Source of the DNA: Gammaproteobacteria bacterium RIFCSPHIGHO2_12_FULL_37_14
GTDB lineage: Bacteria > Pseudomonadota > Gammaproteobacteria > DSM-16500
Direction: 5' to 3'
Length of the DNA: 6,525 nucleotides
Assembly: GCA_001801485.1 (NCBI GenBank)
Contig: MGXV01000032.1
Span: forward strand, 1 to 6,525
Shown here one piece after another: positions 3,801 through 6,525 of the stretch (position 1 is its first letter; each line of letters opens with the position of its first letter). Below the pieces are notes generated by a model. The model ran no database searches. It had not been told where the DNA came from and saw only the letters and a program-made list of their open reading frames with translations. The translations under genes and the position numbers were made by a program.

Positions 3801-6459
3801 CAATGAAACACGAAAAGCAAAACTGACAAAAGGCTATTTAGAAAACTATAATTCTGATACTGATGTTTTTTGGATAACAGGCACGCTACCTTTTGAGTTT
3901 TATCAGGGGTTGATCAATGAAATTCGGCTTCGATTTCCGAACAAAGCATTTCAATTTGCATTAGCACCCGGTGCCTGTATCACCGGATACAAACAAGGTC
4001 CAACACCCCTCATCCAAACAACAACTGTGGATGAGATTACAGATCAAAAAACTCAAGTGGTTTTCGTCAGCGATGATCCCGACGCCCTCGTCGAAACCCT
4101 GCAAAAACAGCTTAGCTCACCACTCATTATTGAACTAACACCACAAACAAACCTATCTGATTTAATTTCTCGTGTGAAATTATCTGTAAACCAAGAAGGT
4201 GTCGTCCAAGCAGAATGTCAGGAGAGCGCTTTATTGGCGGCTTTAAAAACGGGGGTCACTGTTATCTTAAAAAGTGCTATCGCGCCTGATCTCTATACAG
4301 CATTACTTCCTGTTCTTGAAACGGATGTGCTACAAAAAGAGATCACAGATAATGGAAACCACCATCGCATCGAAGGTCGTTTAATATTAGTCTTACCAAA
4401 ATCTTCTCAAAAAACATTACCTCTAAGTACAGTGGTCGAGAAGACTTACAGCCTCGACGAGTATCGCCGCATTTTATCGGTCTCAGAAAACGATCTTGAT
4501 TTTAAGAATTTCAAATCTTTTTATGAATTAGCATGTCAGATGCCTCACCCAGAAAATCACGCGCCTGATTTAAAAATAAGTTTACAACGATTACGCCATA
4601 GCCTGGCTTTATTAAAAAACAGACAAAAACGGCATCTACACAATCCTATCAAAGGATTGTTTCATTATGATTATTCCACCCATAGTCAAGAATTTGCTTA
4701 TTTGAATGTGTTAGCAAAATATTATTTTGATTCTTCAACATCCCCTCAAGGGCATATCGAAAAACTCAATACTTTAAGTCAAAAAAAAGAAACGGATGCT
4801 TCGCTCTGGCATTATTTAAATTGTTGTAATGGCCCAAAATTACGAGAACTGCTACCCGAATTGAAGATACAAACCGGTGGCTTTCCTAGCTTAGAAAATC
4901 CAAAAACGTTGATTAAAAAAATAAAACAACTTAAAAATCAAAAGTCTTCTAAACAACACAATCACATAGAAAAGCAAAAAGGCTATTTAACAGAAACACT
5001 ACTCTCAAGTGATTACCCTTTTGTTTTCTTAAAAGGAGGCCCAGGCACAGGGAAAACTCACACAGTAAGACATCTATTAAATAAAACACAATTTGAAATT
5101 TACGATGGCGTTACTCAAATTGAATTGTGGTTAACGCATAAAGGAAACAAACAAGCGATCTTAATCTTAGATGAAGCTAACATGGCCGTGCCTGGCACCT
5201 GGGATTTTCTAAAAGGCTTGGCTAACAACACACAAGGGGCAGCAAGCTCAAGCGCCGAAACATCGATGCCTCACCAGATCGTTTACCATGGAAAAATTTA
5301 CAATATCAGTTCGCATCATAAAGTCATCTTCACAGGCAACCCCGAAACCTATCAGCAACGTTATTATCACACGCTCTTACAAAACTATGCAGAAACCATT
5401 TATTTCAAAAAACCTTCTCGCCATGAATTAGATCTCTTGCTACAGTCTTTATTCATCTCTTTACCCTTATTGAACACGAAATATTATCGTTCTTTGATCA
5501 GGGATGTTTACAAAAAACTCGACAAACAGGCGCTTGAAAATCAGCGTCCTTCTCTTCGTCATTTAGAAAACTTTGCTTTGCGGCTTGAAGCATTATTCAA
5601 TAAAAAACTTCCTGACTCTTTAGAAGACCGCTTATATCAAGCTTGCATTTCTGAATTTGTTTTATCTTTTCCAAAACAGGAAGAACAAGAAAAATTTAAA
5701 AAAGAACTAGACTCTCTCTTTAAAAAATCAAACTTCACAGAATCAACCACTCCTATTTGCATACCAAACCCGCTTTTCAAGAGAGGCTTTTTCCTGCCGC
5801 ACACGCGGGCTTCTTTATTAAAAGCACTTCGTGAAGATTTTCAAATACGTAACTTAGCCATCGAAAAACAAAAAGAAAGAGAAAAAACTCAAAGTGAAAA
5901 CTGCCCCCCTGTTTTTTTCAAAAGCGTCGTATTGGAGGGTGATTCAGGCTTAGGAAAATCCACCTTATTTAAAGTATTGTTACAAGAACAAGGTTTTTTA
6001 CCTGCCGGGGATCAACTCAGTCAAGAAGGAAAACGCTATTATGAAATCAGTGCGGGCTCCAGTGAAATATATGATGTTTTAAAAAAGGCTCACAAAGAGG
6101 GTGCTGTTGTTATTTTAGATGAGTTGAATCTGGATGAAAAACTGGAGTATGTCTTAAATCAATATCTCTGCCAGCCTCACCCAGGAAAACCAGGCTTCAT
6201 GATTTTAGCTTCACAAAATGGCTCGCATTTTACAGGACGTCGCGCCCTGTCTTCTGCACTACGTGACCGCTTACACGTATTACATATAGCAGATTACAAT
6301 GAACTAGAACTGTTAGAGCTCGCAAACGCTTATCTTATTCCTAAGCCCGAAGCTTTCGTACAAGCACGACTTGGCAACGCACGCATCTTCTTCACTGCTA
6401 TCAATAAAGCACTGGAGCAACCTCAACAAACAATATTAGGACGACAAGACCCGCAATAA
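187..6459 (+). CDS. Giant LRR / transglutaminase-like / multi-AAA (midasin/dynein-type) ATPase protein
   Basis: This 2090-residue protein, unnamed to my knowledge, fills the window. Seen in sequence: LRR-like units at about 208-376; a transglutaminase-like core with C754, H780 and D800; three degenerate AAA-like segments at about 925-1050, 1073-1170 and 1289-1410; and two intact AAA modules with Walker A GGPGTGKT (1617-1624) and GDSGLGKS (1918-1925), Walker B ILILDE (1658-1663) and VVILDE (1974-1979), and sensor-1 asparagines N1718 and N2011. The last module ends in the GRRALSSALRDR signature (2017-2028) typical of the AAA_5 (dynein/midasin/McrB-related) group. There is no signal peptide and no clear membrane segment, so it is probably cytosolic, or exported by a route needing no N-terminal signal. 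An uninterrupted frame of 6.27 kb argues strongly for selection. Likely role, inferred: ATP-driven remodelling of a bound partner coupled to a cysteine-based cleavage or acyl-transfer centre. A secreted host-directed effector or a defence protein are alternatives that the sequence cannot separate. Confidence 0.95.
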   Translation: MRKTNRHPTDTTDYIQKTKKPPAFYAHYHTLHALAKLFGIKEQEKTVAFKSEIVSEGQGRLKLESLLNDDEYCFEHLSSVPPSSSKQKIILYTPFFKENITFTDCRYLQTLLDNYEIYILDEQKTPQLVKDLTDFIAQVKNIPRKITQEEAQRELALQGLAAQDYCPIDSERLIRGYWIFLKDEASALSNEATSLIWTDNKAIPTQTYPHIKHLVLKASISFISGDYFSHFPNLETIEIEEEPTLQGSNKPQVDFRVCKNLKSLIIKSTLISNCVFDITGLTQLEELKIENKKIGTELGLALLGLETCQNLKTLELWFHKVGVEDKNIEASVFNFPLLEALKKLTCLKTLVLAFSQDIHQFTSNHKFAQLTHLQLIREANGKSRPMYNAISNTTTFPGMDSSLDCDKKRNVINQAIYFLLGPQDEPEFLIQESLYIDAQNTSYVEVEPTNSILLLLNPHHYHFLPVDDSSDYVFDANTDRENPILRGRYSVMLGLKQQGHALDLRELRQTVYNAIEIYRIPYPFPYLWFPHFRTITFSQKKQEKIQYQALSLPIEEHSAPAPIIEETSQEHAETENQNSPTKENYTAWLSGHFEKDHYYVIPGKELAEKEDLLTIMIEPDKRINAEKTETAEIELFYNEEHQQFAIKLKKTFAGRISFTLKHNPSYSSQEFSENTRFASNTQALPLVLKENLKKCIDEIEELKFLKEPTLSPHEKLKQLIAYCKQFKMGKLNEVFLFDELATLIKIIKDQKGACGTRSQIFMLLAKYIGIPVRLVGNKIHAFCEIAILDEQQKITWRSIDLGGAGFIENQLEEPPAPKQDERPKTNKSPVSSLLEKPRLIMGFDTILLWLNEKHPGWKILISFFINLRNFFGGKNYNEMSKNLDSYQSLFQNLIRPKKFTSWETFLKETSSFVPLISLSQITPLMLNAKLMEGKALASAVDNPLTDCFYIDSPQDFLRLFKTFCINEQGKREIIDGPLKTLFSSNKKGLIIVNWTNFNETELASYKSILDPQATLLGMRIPPNIRIVGLIQEGHEGCPAFESRCERYPVENEDSFKTTPPQATSSKTSSSVQHTYEIDLEGRRDWEALLLGHYGLNNDKIEKQEGLLLKANKENNPLTILNPPDLRLDPAFHRFLYGLQVERKWVYEGILIALNPRCQIVVNSTQAQYETNTQVTCLSEKETQGRRRIYLNLNNLHQCYEQLEIFNETRKAKLTKGYLENYNSDTDVFWITGTLPFEFYQGLINEIRLRFPNKAFQFALAPGACITGYKQGPTPLIQTTTVDEITDQKTQVVFVSDDPDALVETLQKQLSSPLIIELTPQTNLSDLISRVKLSVNQEGVVQAECQESALLAALKTGVTVILKSAIAPDLYTALLPVLETDVLQKEITDNGNHHRIEGRLILVLPKSSQKTLPLSTVVEKTYSLDEYRRILSVSENDLDFKNFKSFYELACQMPHPENHAPDLKISLQRLRHSLALLKNRQKRHLHNPIKGLFHYDYSTHSQEFAYLNVLAKYYFDSSTSPQGHIEKLNTLSQKKETDASLWHYLNCCNGPKLRELLPELKIQTGGFPSLENPKTLIKKIKQLKNQKSSKQHNHIEKQKGYLTETLLSSDYPFVFLKGGPGTGKTHTVRHLLNKTQFEIYDGVTQIELWLTHKGNKQAILILDEANMAVPGTWDFLKGLANNTQGAASSSAETSMPHQIVYHGKIYNISSHHKVIFTGNPETYQQRYYHTLLQNYAETIYFKKPSRHELDLLLQSLFISLPLLNTKYYRSLIRDVYKKLDKQALENQRPSLRHLENFALRLEALFNKKLPDSLEDRLYQACISEFVLSFPKQEEQEKFKKELDSLFKKSNFTESTTPICIPNPLFKRGFFLPHTRASLLKALREDFQIRNLAIEKQKEREKTQSENCPPVFFKSVVLEGDSGLGKSTLFKVLLQEQGFLPAGDQLSQEGKRYYEISAGSSEIYDVLKKAHKEGAVVILDELNLDEKLEYVLNQYLCQPHPGKPGFMILASQNGSHFTGRRALSSALRDRLHVLHIADYNELELLELANAYLIPKPEAFVQARLGNARIFFTAINKALEQPQQTILGRQDPQ
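808..1314 (+). other. Leucine-rich-repeat-like region (residues about 208-376)
   Basis: Seven units fit the LxxLxL beta-strand pattern: HIKHLVLK (starting at 210), NLETIEIE (233), NLKSLIIK (260), QLEELKIE (283), NLKTLELW (310), CLKTLVLA (346) and QLTHLQLI (369). Successive spacings are 23, 27, 23, 27, 36 and 23 residues, in the range of known leucine-rich repeats, with one longer unit that may hold an insertion. The asparagine usual after the strand is often replaced, so the repeats are divergent. Such repeats form a curved solenoid whose concave sheet binds proteins. Here the region is the likely partner-recognition surface. Bacterial LRR proteins are common among host-interacting factors, but the motif alone does not prove that role. 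Confidence 0.75.
1315..1941 (+). other. Unrecognised region and acidic linker (residues 377-585)
   Basis: After the repeats comes about 170 residues that I cannot assign. It contains strand-like LLLLNPHHYHFLPVDD (centred near 460), a probable helix DLRELRQTVYNAIEIY, and an aromatic and proline-rich segment (PYPFPYLWFPHF, about 522-533). From about 549 to 584 the chain becomes acidic and rich in A, P, E, Q and N, typical of a flexible linker. The linker marks a clean boundary between the recognition arm and the enzymatic parts. The aromatic segment might pack against the solenoid as its C-terminal cap; that is a guess. Confidence 0.4.
1942..2286 (+). other. Probable beta-rich domain preceding the enzyme core (residues about 586-700)
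   Basis: The segment begins AWLSGHFEKDHYYVIPG and contains several alternating-hydrophobic strands (LLTIMIEP, AEIELFY, QFAIKLKK, RISFTLKH). Predicted beta-rich domains often sit directly before bacterial transglutaminase-like cores and help form the substrate cleft. The assignment is by secondary-structure reading only, with no family recognised. Confidence 0.4.
2314..2604 (+). other. Transglutaminase-like cysteine enzyme core (residues about 710-806)
   Basis: The sequence shows the order expected of the transglutaminase-like fold (Pfam PF01841 type). KGACGTRSQIFMLLAKYIGIPVR is preceded by a helix and holds the nucleophile C754 at a helix start; the GIPVRLV strand follows; H780 lies in NKIHAFCEI; D800 lies in TWRSIDLGG. 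Together they form the Cys-His-Asp triad, with an aromatic residue (W796) four positions before the Asp as is common in the family. Only 26 residues separate Cys and His, a compact form. Members act as cysteine proteases, peptide cyclases or acyl/amide transferases, and the sequence does not say which. MoxR-type ATPases and transglutaminase-like proteins are frequent operon partners in bacteria, which fits the fusion to AAA modules here. Confidence 0.8.
2959..3336 (+). other. Degenerate AAA-like module 1 (residues about 925-1050)
   Basis: The order of elements matches the AAA_5 half that follows the P-loop: FYIDSPQDFLRLF (strand 2 and helix), IIDGPLKTLF (972-981; the dGPLxxAL element well known from midasin-type modules), GLIIVNWTNFNETEL (988-1002; Walker B strand with the acidic pair replaced by N993-W994), the sensor-1 strand IRIVGLIQEG (1024-1033), and FESRCER (1040-1046), where an arginine finger would lie. 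A remnant of the P-loop may survive as MEGKALASAV (931-940), but GxxxxGK[ST] is gone. ATP hydrolysis here is very unlikely; a structural role in a ring or stack is inferred. The assignment rests on pattern alignment with the intact modules of the same protein. Confidence 0.6.
3403..3696 (+). other. Degenerate AAA-like module 2 (residues about 1073-1170)
   Basis: YEIDLEGRRDWEALLLG (1075-1091) lines up with the strand-2/helix element of the other modules (compare IELTPQTNLSDLI in module 3). It is followed by EGLLLKA (1104-1110; equivalent of dGPLxxA), PLTILNPPDLRLDPAF (1116-1131; Walker B strand with N1121-P1122 in place of Asp-Glu), and CQIVVNST (1157-1164), a sensor-1 strand that keeps its asparagine N1162. 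No P-loop is visible: the preceding 25 residues are a serine/threonine-rich linker. The module appears inactive and shortened at its N-terminal side. It is the least certain part of the array after the Walker A loss. Confidence 0.5.
4051..4416 (+). other. Degenerate AAA-like module 3 (residues about 1289-1410)
   Basis: This is the clearest of the inactive modules. TQVVFVSDDPDALVETL (1289-1305) sits exactly where strand 1 and the P-loop should be, with the glycine/lysine loop replaced by SDDPDA. IIELTPQTNLSDLISRV (1314-1330) strongly resembles the strand-2 and sDLlG element of midasin-type AAA modules. ESALLAALKTG (1346-1356) matches the dGPLxxALxxG element. VTVILKSAIAPDLYTAL (1357-1373) is the Walker B strand with K1362-S1363 instead of Asp-Glu, and RLILVLP (1398-1404) is the sensor-1 strand. 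No nucleotide hydrolysis is expected. Confidence 0.65.
4417..5010 (+). other. Helical linker between inactive and active AAA modules (residues about 1411-1608)
   Basis: About 200 residues, mostly helical in character (LKISLQRLRHSLALLKNR, EFAYLNVLAKYYF, LIKKIKQLKNQKSS), run from the end of inactive module 3 to the first intact P-loop. Part of it probably serves as the lid subdomain of module 3, the rest as a spacer. The final lysine-rich stretch (about 1574-1600) looks exposed. No catalytic motif was recognised. Confidence 0.45.
5011..5676 (+). other. Intact AAA module 4 (residues about 1609-1830)
   Basis: YPFVFLKGGPGTGKTHTV carries strand 1 and a textbook Walker A (GGPGTGKT, 1617-1624). YDGVTQIELWL follows. 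ILILDEANM (1658-1666) is Walker B with D1662 and E1663, so the module should bind and hydrolyse ATP. The pair IVYHGKIYNI / KVIFTGNP (about 1698-1719) reads as the hairpin and sensor-1 strand (N1718) of AAA_5/MoxR-like ATPases. R1725, seven residues beyond, could be a finger residue. A helical lid continues to about 1830. The Walker A to Walker B distance of about 45 residues is short. Confidence 0.85.
5776..6426 (+). other. Intact AAA module 5, dynein/midasin-type (residues about 1864-2080)
   Basis: SVVLEGDSGLGKSTLFKVLL holds Walker A (GDSGLGKS, 1918-1925); YEISAGSSEIYDVLKKA is the strand-2 element; GAVVILDELNLDEKL (1972-1986) is Walker B with D1978-E1979 followed by the LNL signature of AAA_5; FMILASQNG (2004-2012) is sensor 1 with N2011; GRRALSSALRDRL (2017-2029) is the GRxxLSxALRxR element, with R2028 the probable arginine finger. 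A short lid (ELELLELANAYL and the following helices) ends the protein, with no extra C-terminal domain. This is the best-conserved module and anchors the recognition of the degenerate ones. Confidence 0.9.
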
Positions 6460-6525
6460 ATTTTTATAATCCTCTTTAATTTCTATGTTTTGATTATCCA
6501 ATAATTCTTTAATTTTCCGACAAGC
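6436..6525 (-). CDS. C-terminal end of a convergent gene, partial at the right edge
   Basis: On the minus strand an open frame enters from the right edge and stops at TAA (6438-6436), giving 29 residues: KIKELLDNQNIEIKEDY in the middle and NLLRVLSS at the end. The lysine/glutamate-rich helical composition is strongly protein-like. The last 24 bases overlap the 3' end of the giant gene, tail to tail. The family cannot be named from this fragment. If real, the two transcripts run into each other and share the terminator region. The alternative is a chance open frame in AT-rich intergenic DNA. Confidence 0.5.
   Translation of the reverse strand, partial: ACRKIKELLDNQNIEIKEDYKNLLRVLSS

Noticed and set aside
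4781..4788. Run of eight A residues as a slippage or phase-variation site
   Set aside because: Such runs are expected in lysine-rich, AT-rich genes; the frame continues correctly through it and nothing suggests programmed shifting.
6370..6459. C-terminal secretion signal of the Dot/Icm type (glutamate-rich block)
   Set aside because: The last 30 residues contain only one glutamate and no EExxE-like run. This does not exclude secretion, but gives no support for it.
6466..6497. ATAATC / GATTAT inverted repeat as a bidirectional terminator
   Set aside because: Six A/T-rich pairs around a 20-base loop without a GC stem are too weak to call.

Overview
The window is almost entirely one AT-rich gene: an uninterrupted 2090-codon reading frame on the + strand (187-6459). 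It is flanked by the last codons of a probable upstream gene on the + strand (ending at 86) and the last codons of a probable convergent gene on the - strand (ending at 6436). Nothing in the window identifies the host directly. The low-GC but clearly bacterial coding style, the lack of introns, and a giant multidomain protein carrying leucine-rich repeats next to AAA modules suggest a host-associated gammaproteobacterium, perhaps of the Legionellales (Legionella, Coxiella, Rickettsiella, Aquicella, Berkiella). That assignment is inference and low confidence.

Layout: 1-86, C-terminal tail of an upstream protein. 87-186, intergenic DNA with a perfect TATAAT (146-151) and no Shine-Dalgarno sequence before the start codon. 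187-6459, the giant protein. 6436-6525, the 3' end of a convergent gene overlapping the giant gene by 24 bases.

The giant protein reads, from N to C terminus: an unrecognised alpha/beta region (about 1-207); seven leucine-rich-repeat-like strand units spaced 23-36 residues apart (about 208-376); an unrecognised region and an acidic low-complexity linker (377-585); a probable beta-rich domain leading into a transglutaminase-like cysteine enzyme core with an apparent C754/H780/D800 triad; three successive segments that align with the Walker-B and sensor-1 half of dynein/midasin-type AAA (AAA_5) modules but have lost the P-loop and the Walker B acidic pair; a helical linker; and two AAA modules with intact Walker A, Walker B and sensor 1. 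The protein therefore looks like a single-chain, midasin/dynein/RNF213-like array of about five AAA modules, the first three inactive and the last two able to bind ATP, carrying a transglutaminase-fold enzyme and a repeat-based recognition surface on its N-terminal arm.

A reasonable working model, inferred only, is that the repeats select a partner, the ATPase array remodels or pulls on it, and the transglutaminase-like centre cleaves or modifies it. MoxR-type AAA ATPases and transglutaminase-like proteins are known to be encoded together in many bacterial operons; here the same two kinds of activity appear in one polypeptide. No signal peptide, convincing membrane segment, RNA gene, mobile element or CRISPR array was seen.
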